Shown piece after piece: positions 1 to 8,934 of a DNA stretch of 38,216 nucleotides (the stretch's first letter is position 1; the number at the start of each line of letters is the position of its first letter). Where the stretch lies: positions 1 to 38,216 of the forward strand of contig JAHHTN010000011.1 in the NCBI GenBank assembly GCA_020024645.1. The letters are read 5' to 3'. Made by a program: the position numbers and the translations under genes. Below the pieces are notes generated by a model, which did no database searches, had not been told where the DNA came from, and saw only the letters and a program-made list of their open reading frames with translations. This stretch comes from Faecalimonas sp. (GTDB lineage Bacteria; Bacillota; Clostridia; Lachnospirales; Lachnospiraceae).

Positions 1-581
1 GTATTATATACAATGACTCCATCATCTTCACTTTGAAGTAATATACTTTCTGCATTATTACTCAATGTTATATCAGAAAAATCTTTTGTGTCAGATGATA
101 AAAAATCAGATAATGTATTCTTTATAGATTCTTTAAAAGAATATACTTCCGAAAAACTTGAATCTGTGAAATTATTTGTAAAAGATTGCACAGTTATGCC
201 GAGAGAATTCTGTTGTTCATCTGTTAATTTTTTTACTGTATTTTCATTTGTAGAATTTTCTGTATTTTGATCAGCAAATTTTTCGGAAGAAATAGCACAT
301 ATACTTGCCCCTTTTTTAACTTTCTGATTTTCTGTAGAAGAATATTTTATATATCCATCTTTCTCAGCTAAAACCACTTTTTCTTCTCGAATAGCCATTC
401 CTGTATAATTTTTATCATTCAAGACTCTTCCCATATGCACCTCGTATGATGATATTTTATTTCTCGTTGCAAAAGAAATAATAAGAATAATTAGGTAAAC
501 AAATAAAGCGCCAAATAGTACGATACCTACGTTGATTTTCCATTTTTTTCGATAAACTAGTATTTTTTTATTCTCTGACAA
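1..581 (-). CDS. HlyD/membrane-fusion-like envelope protein, 3' part beyond window
   Basis: The first 193 codons of a minus-strand gene are present; the C-terminus lies outside the left edge. The start is TTG at 581-579, seven bases after a strong GGGAGG site, and the protein begins LSENKKILVYRKKWK. One membrane helix covers about residues 15-35, followed by an extracytoplasmic part. A segment near residues 50-90 (MGRVLNDKNYTGMAIREE, then AEKDGYIKYSS) resembles the beta-barrel and lipoyl-like hairpin of HlyD-type membrane-fusion proteins. A Ser/Asn/Thr-rich linker follows. It lies 16 bases downstream of the radical SAM gene and is probably cotranscribed. Clostridia commonly carry such a single-helix HlyD-like protein near division genes; no cognate pump is visible here, so its partner is unknown. 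The family call is moderate; transport function is inference. Confidence 0.6.
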   Translation of the reverse strand, partial: MSENKKILVYRKKWKINVGIVLFGALFVYLIILIISFATRNKISSYEVHMGRVLNDKNYTGMAIREEKVVLAEKDGYIKYSSTENQKVKKGASICAISSEKFADQNTENSTNENTVKKLTDEQQNSLGITVQSFTNNFTDSSFSEVYSFKESIKNTLSDFLSSDTKDFSDITLSNNAESILLQSEDDGVIVYN

Positions 582-597
582 ATCAAAAGCCTCCCGT

Positions 598-1542
598 TTA
601 CAGACTGTTCAATGCAGCTCCGTTTAAATAATTATAAAATTTCCCTTGATAATAGCCATTTTCGTTCATATAAGCAAGTGTCTCGTCTTGCAGTTTCCAC
701 CAACTTGTATTCCAATTAGAAAATACTGCATCTTTTTCAGGAACACGACTAAATAAACGTTCAACAATAATATCAGGGCTTAAATATGCCAAAAATACTG
801 CAAGCCGCTCAATGTATTCTTCTTTTGAGCATAGTTTAATTGTACCATGTTCATAAGCCTCACACAATGGTGTGTTTTTAGGAATGTAAAGTGAATGCAA
901 TTTTACAATATCTATTTTTAGAGCGGAAACTACTTTAGCTGTTTCAATTGTATCACGCAAAGTGTCATGTGGAAGATTTAAAATTAAATGTGTACAAATA
1001 GAAAAACCATATTTTTGGATCCTTTTTACAGCATCTATATACTCGGCAATTCCATGACCTCTTGAAATAAAATCGAGTGTATGATAGTTTACTGTTTGTA
1101 ATCCCAATTCTAAATGAATAGAAATATGATAAGTTTCTTCTACTTTTTTTAAAAAATGTAAATATTCTTCTCTCACACAATCTGGCCTCGTAGAAATAGA
1201 AATTTCTACAATATCTGAAATCTTAACGGCCTCTAAAATATATTTTTTAAATATTTCTAGTGGCATATACGTATTTGTATAATTTTGAAAGTATGCAATA
1301 AATTTTTTTGCATGATATCTTCCTGCAATATATTCTTTTGTTTTGTTCAATTGTTCTGTAACAGAAACGGTTGACCGCATTGCTTCAAAACCGGTTCCTA
1401 CATCTGCACAAAAACTACACCCATGCCCATTTACTCTATTTGGACAAGTAAGGGGCAGATTAATTGGGAGTTTATATACTTTTTCTCCATATTTTTCTTT
1501 TAAATAGTCAGAATATTTATTATATAAATTTTTTTCGTTCAT
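598..1542 (-). CDS. radical SAM protein, TIGR01212/YhcC family
   Basis: A 314-residue protein that belongs to the TIGR01212 (E. coli YhcC, B. subtilis YtqA) branch of radical SAM enzymes. The N-terminus has the family arrangement CPNRVNGHGCSFC (about residues 33-45), which supplies cysteines for a 4Fe-4S cluster with the spacing typical of this branch rather than the plain CxxxCxxC. The following EISISTRPDC and HLELGLQT stretches are the usual TIM-barrel strands that bind SAM. The substrate of the family is not firmly established; tRNA or cofactor modification is often suggested. ATG at 1542 is preceded by AGAGGA. It is divergent from the DUF378 gene and is followed by the HlyD-like gene. Family assignment is strong; reaction unknown. 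Confidence 0.88.
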   Translation of the reverse strand: MNEKNLYNKYSDYLKEKYGEKVYKLPINLPLTCPNRVNGHGCSFCADVGTGFEAMRSTVSVTEQLNKTKEYIAGRYHAKKFIAYFQNYTNTYMPLEIFKKYILEAVKISDIVEISISTRPDCVREEYLHFLKKVEETYHISIHLELGLQTVNYHTLDFISRGHGIAEYIDAVKRIQKYGFSICTHLILNLPHDTLRDTIETAKVVSALKIDIVKLHSLYIPKNTPLCEAYEHGTIKLCSKEEYIERLAVFLAYLSPDIIVERLFSRVPEKDAVFSNWNTSWWKLQDETLAYMNENGYYQGKFYNYLNGAALNSL

Positions 1543-1614
1543 TATTGAATCCTCTATGTATAAATTATAATTTTCTGCACATATTACTCATATCATGAAT
1601 AAGGGGGAATTTAC

Positions 1615-1812
1615 ATGAAATGGTTTGATAATACCGCACTTACATTAGTTATCGTAGGTGCAATCAACTGGCTTTTAATCGGAATTTTTCAGTTTGATCT
1701 TGTTGCGTTCTTATTTGGAGAACTATCATTCCTATCAAGAGCAGTCTATACGATTATTGGACTTTGCGGATTATACTTAATCAGTTTATATGGACGGATT
1801 AAAGAAATATAG
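1615..1812 (+). CDS. DUF378 small membrane protein (YuzA-like)
   Basis: A 65-residue protein made of two hydrophobic helices (about residues 8-28 and 38-58) separated by a short loop. The beginning (MKWFDNTALTLVIVGAINWL) and the central GIFQFDLVAFLFG are hallmarks of the DUF378 family, found across Firmicutes and of unknown function. ATG at 1615 follows an AAGGGGG ribosome site. It is the only intact plus-strand gene in the window, divergent from the radical SAM gene and convergent with the carboxypeptidase gene, with which it shares a terminator hairpin. Family call is strong; function unknown. Confidence 0.88.
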   Translation: MKWFDNTALTLVIVGAINWLLIGIFQFDLVAFLFGELSFLSRAVYTIIGLCGLYLISLYGRIKEI

Positions 1813-1821
1813 GAATAAAAC

Positions 1822-1845
1822 AAAGGGAGGTATTTTCCTCCCTTT
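1822..1845. terminator. bidirectional intrinsic terminator hairpin
   Basis: A perfect 9-bp stem (AAAGGGAGG at 1822-1830 with CCTCCCTTT at 1837-1845) and a 6-base loop sit between the stop of the DUF378 gene and the stop of the convergent carboxypeptidase gene (1848). The A/T-rich ends give short U-runs in both directions (CCCTTTAATTATT on plus; CCCTTTGTTTTATT on minus). It plausibly ends both the DUF378 transcript and the long elongation/division operon. Confidence 0.75.
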
Positions 1846-1847
1846 AA

Positions 1848-2813
1848 TTATTCTGAAACTGCATTAAGCATTTTATTCATATTCTCATATACGAGGGATT
1901 TTGTTTCTGCTCCCATAACAATTGAAACATAAGAATCTCCTTGTTCATTTTCAGAAAGCAAAACTAAACATCTTTTTGCTTCTCCCGTATTCCCGGTTTT
2001 TCCTCCAATTATATTCATATGTTCAGGTTTTTCGGCTTTATCTAAACCATAAAGATTTGTTGTTTCTAATGGTAATGTACGAGTTGTTCCATCTTTACTA
2101 ACAACAGACATATCATGTTTTGTTTCTGATACAATCTTGATAAATTCATCATATTGAATGCATTGATTAAAAATAAGATATAAATCATATGCCGTCGTAT
2201 AGTGATTATCATCATGTAAACCATGTGGATTAACAAAATGTGTATGAGTAGCACCTATATCATATGCCTCTTTATTCATCAACTTAGCAAAATTTTCTAC
2301 ATTTCCTGAAATATGTTCTGCAATAGCTACAGCGGCATCATTTCCAGAAGGAATAAGTAACCCATATAATAATTCTCTTAAAGTAACTTTATCACCAGCT
2401 TTAATTCCACACAAAGAGGCAACAGGTGGAAATGTAGTTGCGGTTTTTGAAACAGTAACTACATCATCTAAATTTCCATATTTTAAAGCAACTAAGGCAG
2501 TTAATATCTTTGTTGTACTTGCTGGGTAAATTTTTTGATAAATATTTTTTCCATATACAACTTTTTTATCATGAAGGCTAAATAATCCAGCAGCACTTAA
2601 TGTTGCATCTGTATTAACTGATTTATATGGAATTTCTTCTTTAGAAGTTACGCAAAGTTTCTTAGCAATTCCATCGGCTTTATAAACTGTCTTTTCATAT
2701 TGTTTGTTTTCATATGTTGAAAGATTGCTTTCAGAAGAACTACAACCGATAAAAAGTGAAGAACATAAAACCCCACATAAAATTATTTTGATATATTTAT
2801 CTATACATTTCAC
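1848..2813 (-). CDS. D-alanyl-D-alanine carboxypeptidase (S11), lipoprotein
   Basis: A 321-residue penicillin-binding serine peptidase of family S11 (DacF/DacA type) that trims the terminal D-Ala from peptidoglycan stem peptides outside the membrane. All three active-site motifs are present: STTK at residues 99-102, SGN at 156-158 and KTG at 272-274. Instead of a classic signal peptide it starts with a lipoprotein signal, hydrophobic residues 8-20 then lipobox LFIGC with the acylated Cys at 24, so it is likely tethered to the outer face of the membrane. The beta-rich C-terminal domain of DacA is missing or very short. It is the last gene of the mre-min operon and overlaps mgsA by 17 bases, which suggests translational coupling. 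Confidence 0.9.
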   Translation of the reverse strand: MKCIDKYIKIILCGVLCSSLFIGCSSSESNLSTYENKQYEKTVYKADGIAKKLCVTSKEEIPYKSVNTDATLSAAGLFSLHDKKVVYGKNIYQKIYPASTTKILTALVALKYGNLDDVVTVSKTATTFPPVASLCGIKAGDKVTLRELLYGLLIPSGNDAAVAIAEHISGNVENFAKLMNKEAYDIGATHTHFVNPHGLHDDNHYTTAYDLYLIFNQCIQYDEFIKIVSETKHDMSVVSKDGTTRTLPLETTNLYGLDKAEKPEHMNIIGGKTGNTGEAKRCLVLLSENEQGDSYVSIVMGAETKSLVYENMNKMLNAVSE

Positions 2814-3192
2814 GCCAATCCAAATCTCCTCGTTCTATTGCTAAAATCAGAATTTCCGCAGTAGCAACATTTGTTGCAATTGGAATATTATGCATATCAC
2901 ATAAACGCACAACATCATTTACATCTGGTTCATGTGGTTTTACATTCATTGGGTCACGAAGAAAAATCAAAGCATCAATATCATTCTGTGCAATCTGTGC
3001 ACCTAATTGCTGCATTCCTCCTAATGGTCCTGCAAGATATTTTGTAATATTCAAAATCGTGACATCTTCAATCAAACGTCCTGTTGTGCCAGTTGCAAAT
3101 AAATTATGTTTCTTTAAAATACCACGATATGCAATACAAAAATTCTGCATCAGAGCTTTCTTTGCATCGTGCGCGATTAATCCAATATTCAT
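2797..3192 (-). CDS. mgsA: methylglyoxal synthase
   Basis: A 131-residue protein that converts dihydroxyacetone phosphate to methylglyoxal and phosphate, a glycolytic bypass used under phosphate limitation or sugar overload. It has the typical small length and the family signatures: IGLIAHDAKK at the N-terminus, ATGTTGRLI for phosphate binding, GPLGGMQQLG, and FLRDPMNVKPHEPDV with the catalytic Asp at about residue 80, then IPIATNVATAE. ATG at 3192 has a good AGGAG site. It lies between rodA and the carboxypeptidase gene. The rodA-mgsA pairing is common in Clostridia, although the metabolic link to cell-wall growth is not obvious. Confidence 0.95.
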   Translation of the reverse strand: MNIGLIAHDAKKALMQNFCIAYRGILKKHNLFATGTTGRLIEDVTILNITKYLAGPLGGMQQLGAQIAQNDIDALIFLRDPMNVKPHEPDVNDVVRLCDMHNIPIATNVATAEILILAIERGDLDWREMYR

Positions 3193-3209
3193 TTGTAAAT
3201 CACTCCTAA

Positions 3210-4322
3210 CTAATATTTTTTCGGTTGTAAACCAACATTCAGCACTAATCCTATTCCAATAAAGAAAGTTACAAGAGAAGTTAATCCGTAACTAACAAAG
3301 GGTAAAGGAATACCTGTATTCGGGAAAATTCTTGTTGCCACACTAATATTTATAAAAGTTTGTATTCCTATTAGTGCGGCTATTCCTCCACAAATAATTT
3401 GCCCTGCTAGATTTTGTGCTTTCGTACCTATTATTATACATTGTATTACGATTAATAACAACAAAATTATTGTGATACAACAACCAACAAACCCCAATTC
3501 TTCTCCAATTATAGCAAAAATAAAGTCTGTTTGTGGCTCAGAAATAAAATTACCATTTTTTACAGAAGCTGTTCCTTTATTGTTTAGACCTTTTCCAGTT
3601 GCTTGACCAGAACCAATTGCCATAAGAGAATTAATCTGTTGATAAGCTTCTTGATCAGCATATTTATCTGGTTCCAACCATGAAAGAATACGCTTCTGCT
3701 GGTACGGTTTAAGCAACTTTTGATTAGGTTGCACCGCAATCATCAAAAAAATGACAACTAAAGGAACCGCAATTAGAAGTACATTTCGAATGAACTTGTA
3801 ACTTAATCCCCCGATAAACATTAACGTACAAAAAAGTGCCGCAACACAAATCGTATTTGATAAATTAGGCTGAACTACAATCAGAACAAGTGAAGGTAAA
3901 ATTAAAAGTATAGCTTTAATAATATTTTTCGGTTCATTTAAATCTTCTTCATGATCCATCAAAAATTTTGCAAAAAAGATAATCATAAAAATTTTGGTTA
4001 AATCAGAAGGTTGCACACTGATAACTTTTAAGTCGATCCATCTCTGTGCTCCATTTACTTCTTTACCAATCAATTTTACAAGAACTAATAACCCCACATT
4101 AATAGCATACATAATCCATGAAAAATTCAAAAGCCAATTGTAATCTATTAATGCAACAATAAGCATGGCAATAACGCCTAAAATGACCCCCATAATTTGT
4201 TTTCCTTGATAACTTGGCTTAGCACTTCCTACAACCAGTATTCCTATCGTAGAGATTGCCAAGACAAGTACAATCAAAGAAATTTTTAAGTTTTTAAGTT
4301 GATAGTTTTTAATTAATTTCAC
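3210..4322 (-). CDS. rodA: SEDS peptidoglycan polymerase RodA
   Basis: A 370-residue polytopic protein with about ten membrane helices and the SEDS-family pattern. RodA is the glycosyltransferase that polymerises lipid II together with PBP2 in the elongasome. Recognisable stretches are the large-loop motif NGAQRWIDL, LDKT-like QPSDLTKIFMIIFFAKFL, the AIGSGQATGKGL region and the C-terminal NTGIPLPFVSYG. RodA, FtsW and SpoVE are close in sequence; the position behind mreBCD, mrdA and minCDE argues for RodA. It starts with ATG at 4322, 14 bases after minE, and is followed by mgsA. Confidence 0.92.
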   Translation of the reverse strand: MKLIKNYQLKNLKISLIVLVLAISTIGILVVGSAKPSYQGKQIMGVILGVIAMLIVALIDYNWLLNFSWIMYAINVGLLVLVKLIGKEVNGAQRWIDLKVISVQPSDLTKIFMIIFFAKFLMDHEEDLNEPKNIIKAILLILPSLVLIVVQPNLSNTICVAALFCTLMFIGGLSYKFIRNVLLIAVPLVVIFLMIAVQPNQKLLKPYQQKRILSWLEPDKYADQEAYQQINSLMAIGSGQATGKGLNNKGTASVKNGNFISEPQTDFIFAIIGEELGFVGCCITIILLLLIVIQCIIIGTKAQNLAGQIICGGIAALIGIQTFINISVATRIFPNTGIPLPFVSYGLTSLVTFFIGIGLVLNVGLQPKKY

Positions 4323-4336
4323 TGTTTATCCTCCAG

Positions 4337-4567
4337 TCAATTACACTCTCCAGCTAATCTAATTGAAATATTAGATTTCGTAATCTCAACATCAAATATT
4401 TCTGGAGATACTTCTATGTACTTTGAAACTGTTAAATATAATTCATTTCGCAATTTCTCGAATGTATCGGGTGTACAATTTACTCTGTCTGAAATCAAAA
4501 GTACTTTTAATCTATCTTTTGCAATAACAACAGAATTGTTCTTCTGTCCTGATTCAAATACATTCAT
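4337..4567 (-). CDS. minE: cell division topological specificity factor MinE
   Basis: A 76-residue protein of normal MinE length. The N-terminal half (SVVIAKDRLKVLLISDR) is the anti-MinCD region that contacts MinD and stimulates its ATPase; the C-terminal part (LYLTVSKYIEVSPEIFDVEI) is the topological-specificity dimer. MinE drives pole-to-pole MinD oscillation so that division occurs at mid-cell. Presence of MinE rather than DivIVA-only control is typical of Clostridia. It lies 12 bases after minD with its own ribosome site (AGGAGG upstream of ATG 4567). Confidence 0.95.
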   Translation of the reverse strand: MNVFESGQKNNSVVIAKDRLKVLLISDRVNCTPDTFEKLRNELYLTVSKYIEVSPEIFDVEITKSNISIRLAGECN

Positions 4568-4579
4568 TGGCCTAACCTC

Positions 4580-5371
4580 CTAATTTTTTTGAAAGAGATT
4601 AGCAAACTTTTTAAAAAATCCCCTATGCTCATCTAACTCTAATAGTGGAACCTCTTCACCTAAAATACGGTGACAAATATTTTCGTAGGCTCGTCCCGAA
4701 AGATTTTCACATCCAACAACCACTTCTCCTTGGTTTGTGCTAATAACAATATTTTCATCATCAGGAATAGCTCCCAGCAGATGAATTGCAAGTATTTCAG
4801 TCACATCATCAATCGACATCATATCTCCTCTTTTGACCATGTCAATGCGGATGCGATTGATAATTAATTCTATTTTTTTTATTTGGTTTTGTTCTAACAA
4901 ACCAATGATACGATCTGCATCTCGAATAGCAGATACTTCTGGTGTTGTAACTACAATTGCTCTATCTGCTCCTGCAATTGCATTTTGAAATCCTTGCTCA
5001 ATTCCAGCAGGGCAGTCGAGTAAAATAAACTCAAAGTCTTCTTTCAATTCTGCAGTTAATTTTTTCATCTGCTCTGGAGAAATTGCGGTCTTATCTTTCG
5101 TCTGTGCCGATGGGAGAAGATATAACTCCTCATATCGCTTGTCTTTAATTAAAGCTTGTTTTAACCGACAATTCCCTTCAATCACATCTACAAGATTATA
5201 AACAATACGATTTTCCAAACCCATAACAACATCTAAATTTCTTAGCCCTAAATCTGTATCAATAACAACTACTTTTTTACCTAATTTTGCAAGTCCAACA
5301 CCAATATTAGCGGTACTTGTTGTTTTTCCAACACCGCCTTTTCCAGATGTTACTACAATAATTTCGCCCAT
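4580..5371 (-). CDS. minD: septum site-determining ATPase MinD
   Basis: A 263-residue ParA/MinD-family ATPase. It has the deviant Walker A motif SGKGGVGKTT (about residues 9-18), the switch I VIDTDLGLRNLD and the Walker B-like FILLDCPAGIE. The C-terminus (GFFKKFANLFQK) is an amphipathic membrane-targeting helix. ATP-bound MinD dimerises on the membrane, recruits MinC to block FtsZ, and is released by MinE. The gene start overlaps the end of minC by 19 bases and minE follows, so all three are probably translationally coupled. Confidence 0.97.
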   Translation of the reverse strand: MGEIIVVTSGKGGVGKTTSTANIGVGLAKLGKKVVVIDTDLGLRNLDVVMGLENRIVYNLVDVIEGNCRLKQALIKDKRYEELYLLPSAQTKDKTAISPEQMKKLTAELKEDFEFILLDCPAGIEQGFQNAIAGADRAIVVTTPEVSAIRDADRIIGLLEQNQIKKIELIINRIRIDMVKRGDMMSIDDVTEILAIHLLGAIPDDENIVISTNQGEVVVGCENLSGRAYENICHRILGEEVPLLELDEHRGFFKKFANLFQKN

Positions 5372-6042
5372 TTTAAATCCTCCTGTATGTAAGCCTCATC
5401 ATCAAATATCGATTGAAATGTTATATTTTTCCCATTTTGTATTGCTATTTGAGGCATCATAGACATATACTCATTTTTAGTTATCATACTCTGTTGTACT
5501 GCCAAATTTCCAATTTTTAATTGATTCGGCTGCATAGAAAGAGAAAAAACAAAAGAATTTTGTTTGCCAGTAATCCCAGCATAAGCATTTCCTTTTAATT
5601 TTCCAAGTACAACAATATTCCCTTTGGTAGCTATTGTTGCTCCTGCATCCACATCACCTAAAAGGATAATGCTTTTTTCTGATTCTAATACTTGTTTTTT
5701 GTGTAGGCTACCCTTACAAAATAAACCTTCTTTTAGTTCTTTTTCTACAAAACTTTCTTCTACACATCTTTTGTACATTTGCTCGCGTTTTTTATCGTTG
5801 TCTATTATACATACAATTTCAATTTGAGCTGTTTTAGAAATCATCTCGATTAATTGATGTTCTTCATCTTTTGTGAGAATACGCCCTTCAAATGAAACAG
5901 CTAATTTTGCATGATGAAAAAAATTAACTGTATCACTGAAAATTCTACTAACTTCATCCAGAAGTTCTTTGAAATTTACCTTTGGATGAAGTTGAATTAA
6001 GAGGCCGTACTTATTACTTTTAATTGTAACTAAGCGATTCAT
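5353..6042 (-). CDS. minC: septum site-determining protein MinC
   Basis: A 229-residue FtsZ-assembly inhibitor. The first ~100 residues form the MinC_N domain; after a charged linker, residues ~115-215 form the right-handed beta-helix MinC_C domain with GDVDAGATIATKGNIVVLG and LKGNAYAG typical of the family, which dimerises and binds MinD. The last part (QIAIQNGKNITFQ) closes the helix. ATG at 6042 follows an AAGGGG site. It sits 21 bases after the PBP2 gene and overlaps minD, the standard clostridial order. Confidence 0.93.
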   Translation of the reverse strand: MNRLVTIKSNKYGLLIQLHPKVNFKELLDEVSRIFSDTVNFFHHAKLAVSFEGRILTKDEEHQLIEMISKTAQIEIVCIIDNDKKREQMYKRCVEESFVEKELKEGLFCKGSLHKKQVLESEKSIILLGDVDAGATIATKGNIVVLGKLKGNAYAGITGKQNSFVFSLSMQPNQLKIGNLAVQQSMITKNEYMSMMPQIAIQNGKNITFQSIFDDEAYIQEDLKWAKLL

Positions 6043-6063
6043 TTTATTCTCACCCCTTTTTAC

Positions 6064-8934
6064 TTAATCACCTACTGTTGCAGATGTTACAGAAGATGCT
6101 CCATTATGAATAATTTCAGAACTATTTGCTAGGTTAAAATAATACCTTACAATATCTCGTCCAATTTCAGCAGCAAATGCTGATTTATGACCATTTGCTA
6201 TACGGATAGCAACACTAATTTGTGGTGCGTCACTTGGTGCAAATCCCACAAATAAAGCATGGTCTGGATGTAATTTACTCTGTTGAGCAGTACCTGTTTT
6301 ACCAGACATGTTAAAATTGGATTTTTTCAAAGATTTGAAAACGCTACTTGAAGATACCATATTTTCCATACCTTGATGAACAAGATTCCATGTTGTCTTT
6401 GAAACATCTTTTATTTCATTATTTACCTTTGGTTTGTACTCTTTTACCACTTTTTTATCTACAGTTTCAACTTTGTTTAATAAAGTCAAATCATATACAG
6501 TACCTCTATTTGCTACAGCTGACACGTAACGCGAAAGTTGTGTGACAGTATAGTTATTTGTACCTTGACCGAAGGCAGAACGCACTGCATCTTCAGTAGA
6601 AATAGTAGATGAAGATTCTGGAATTTCAACACCTGATTTTTGATCTAATGCAAACATTTTTGCGTATTTTGTTAAAATTTCAGTTCCTTTTTTACTCGAA
6701 TAATTACCTTTTTCATCCATACTCATTCGGTATGCCATTTCACTAAAAAATACGTTACATGAATGAGAAATAGCTCCTGTAATATTTAATCCACCATGAG
6801 CCCCTGGATAAATCCAACATTTTGGGCTCGGTGTGATTTTTGTAAATTTACCTGTACAAGTAAAAGTTGTTCCTCCTGTAATTACTCCCTCCGTCAACCC
6901 TGCAACAGCAGAAATTGGTTTAAATGTAGAACCAGGAGCTGTTGTCTCTTGAGTTGCATTATTATAAAGAGGTCGCGATAATCCAGTAACTAACTCATTG
7001 TAGTATTCTGAATCCATTGTGTTTGCAAGACGATTATTATCATATCCCGGATAAGAAACACAAGCTAACACTGCTCCTGTATTTACATCTGTAACAACTG
7101 CAGAAGCTGTACAAGGTTCAAGCCCTAATTGTCCTGGAGTAATTTCTAATGATTTAATCTTCCCGCGAAGAAAATCATATGCATTTATTGTTCCTGCATT
7201 CAAAGCACTTACCTGCTTTTCATCATATTTCAAAACACCTTGCTCATATAGCATTAAGCAGATTTCTTTGCCTGTAATCGTTCCATCTTTAATCATATAT
7301 TTGTAGATTAATTTATCAAACCCTATATTAGATGACAAATATTCTTTAACAAAAGAAAGTATTCCTTTATACACTTCATTTGCATCAGAATAATCTCCTT
7401 TTCCTTCAATATAATCTTGGAGTTTTGAAGTATCTATCCAGTTTTTTGAGATTGCATACTGGAGATATTCCTTCAGACTAATAGAGTCCTCTTCTTTCCA
7501 CGCCTTATATGTTTTATCATTTGTATCTATCTTATCTTTTACCAAAATTCCAGAATTTTTCGTCAAGACATCATTAGCAACATAACTCATATATGCCTGC
7601 ATTTCTTTTGAAAGACTTTTGTATGGTTTTGCTGATGAAGAATCCAACTCATCCACAATCCGATTCAACATAACATCTTTTCTCTTTAAAAATTTTTGAT
7701 AAACGGCTGTTTCTCTTGTTTTTGCATCTTTATCTGAAAAGTGTTTGATATTTAAAATATTATTAGCAAAAAATGAATTTAAAACGTCATCAAACGGAAT
7801 CACTTTTACATCTTGCGTTCCTGGACGTTTTTCAAAATTCATTGTATTTCTCATATTCGCAAGAATAATACCTGCTAATTGTTCTTCTAAAATTTTATAA
7901 GTAGCAATTTGTAAATTTTTATCGATGGTTAGGTATAAATTATTTCCAGCTTCTGCTTTTGTCGTCTTATCTCTTTCAATAATTTTCCCTACATTATTTA
8001 CATAAAGAACTTCTTTACCATTTTTCCCTTGTAAAATTGAATCCATAGATTGCTCTAATCCAGCTTTTCCTATGATATCTGTTTTAGAATACTTTTTCCC
8101 ATCTGCTTTAAAATTTTCATATTCTTCCGTAGAAATTTTCCCTGTATATCCTAAGATAGAAGCAAAATATTTGCTATTTGGATAAGAACGAAGAGAATCT
8201 TCTTGAATGTCTACTCCTTGTAATCCATCTAAGTTTTCCATAATTGCCGCTACTGTTTCATTACTAACATCGGACGCAATTGTGGTAGGAATGTATTTTT
8301 GGAAACTATTCAATCCCATTGCATATCGGACATTAATCAGTTTAAGAATCATTTCCTTGTCGTATTTTTTCCTATCTATACCATAACCATATTGTTTATT
8401 ATCGCAAAGATATTCAATAATATCTCTAGGATTGGAGGCTTTTTGTTCTTTCGACAAGCTATCCACTTTCGCTTCTCCATATACATCTGCAATAAATCTC
8501 ATTCTAGCGGTTCCTTCTTGATGAAGAAAACTATATTCATTATTTTCATCTAAAACAATTCCAAAATCATTAATAATTGAATCGCCATTCTTTTCAATAA
8601 TTTCAATTACTTTCTCAATTGTTTGATTGATTTTCTTATTTTTTTCTTTTTTATCCTCATAAGTACCATTATCTTCAATAGTTACTGTATATGCCAACTT
8701 ATTTTCAGCTAATACTTGACCGTTTCGATCATAAATAATTCCTCTTGTACCTTGCACTTCTCTTGTTTTTTGTATCTGTAATTTGTAATTATCCAAATAA
8801 TTTTGTCCATTTACAATTTGCAAACTGAAACATCTTTGAATCAGAATGCCAAACAAAACAAAACATACGATAACTACAACAAACAGTCTAGATTTTAATA
8901 TTTCACTAATTGCTTCTTTTATACGATTAAACAA
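6064..8934 (-). CDS. mrdA: penicillin-binding protein 2 (elongasome transpeptidase), with large insertion
   Basis: A class B PBP that cross-links peptidoglycan in the elongation complex with RodA and MreC/D. I place the start at TTG 8934 (956 residues): an AAAAGGAG site lies 11 bases upstream, and the protein then begins LFNRIKEAISEILKSR, as homologues do; an in-frame TTG at 8967 would put that site inside the gene. A single membrane anchor covers about residues 16-38, then the PBP dimerisation domain with RGIIYDRNG. Transpeptidase motifs are STFK (Ser about 669), SCN (about 725) and KTG (about 879). Typical PBP2 has 600-700 residues; the excess is a charged, helical-looking insertion at about residues 360-600, between the TIDKNLQ region and ASAVVTDVNTGAVLA. 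It overlaps mreD by 8 bases. Confidence 0.93.
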   Translation of the reverse strand: MFNRIKEAISEILKSRLFVVVIVCFVLFGILIQRCFSLQIVNGQNYLDNYKLQIQKTREVQGTRGIIYDRNGQVLAENKLAYTVTIEDNGTYEDKKEKNKKINQTIEKVIEIIEKNGDSIINDFGIVLDENNEYSFLHQEGTARMRFIADVYGEAKVDSLSKEQKASNPRDIIEYLCDNKQYGYGIDRKKYDKEMILKLINVRYAMGLNSFQKYIPTTIASDVSNETVAAIMENLDGLQGVDIQEDSLRSYPNSKYFASILGYTGKISTEEYENFKADGKKYSKTDIIGKAGLEQSMDSILQGKNGKEVLYVNNVGKIIERDKTTKAEAGNNLYLTIDKNLQIATYKILEEQLAGIILANMRNTMNFEKRPGTQDVKVIPFDDVLNSFFANNILNIKHFSDKDAKTRETAVYQKFLKRKDVMLNRIVDELDSSSAKPYKSLSKEMQAYMSYVANDVLTKNSGILVKDKIDTNDKTYKAWKEEDSISLKEYLQYAISKNWIDTSKLQDYIEGKGDYSDANEVYKGILSFVKEYLSSNIGFDKLIYKYMIKDGTITGKEICLMLYEQGVLKYDEKQVSALNAGTINAYDFLRGKIKSLEITPGQLGLEPCTASAVVTDVNTGAVLACVSYPGYDNNRLANTMDSEYYNELVTGLSRPLYNNATQETTAPGSTFKPISAVAGLTEGVITGGTTFTCTGKFTKITPSPKCWIYPGAHGGLNITGAISHSCNVFFSEMAYRMSMDEKGNYSSKKGTEILTKYAKMFALDQKSGVEIPESSSTISTEDAVRSAFGQGTNNYTVTQLSRYVSAVANRGTVYDLTLLNKVETVDKKVVKEYKPKVNNEIKDVSKTTWNLVHQGMENMVSSSSVFKSLKKSNFNMSGKTGTAQQSKLHPDHALFVGFAPSDAPQISVAIRIANGHKSAFAAEIGRDIVRYYFNLANSSEIIHNGASSVTSATVGD

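Noticed and set aside
1545..1571. Promoter for the DUF378 gene (TTGAAT with TATAAT)
   Set aside because: The -10 is perfect but the spacer is only 15 bases, and the same AT-rich patch reads as a -10 on the other strand; not firm enough to list.
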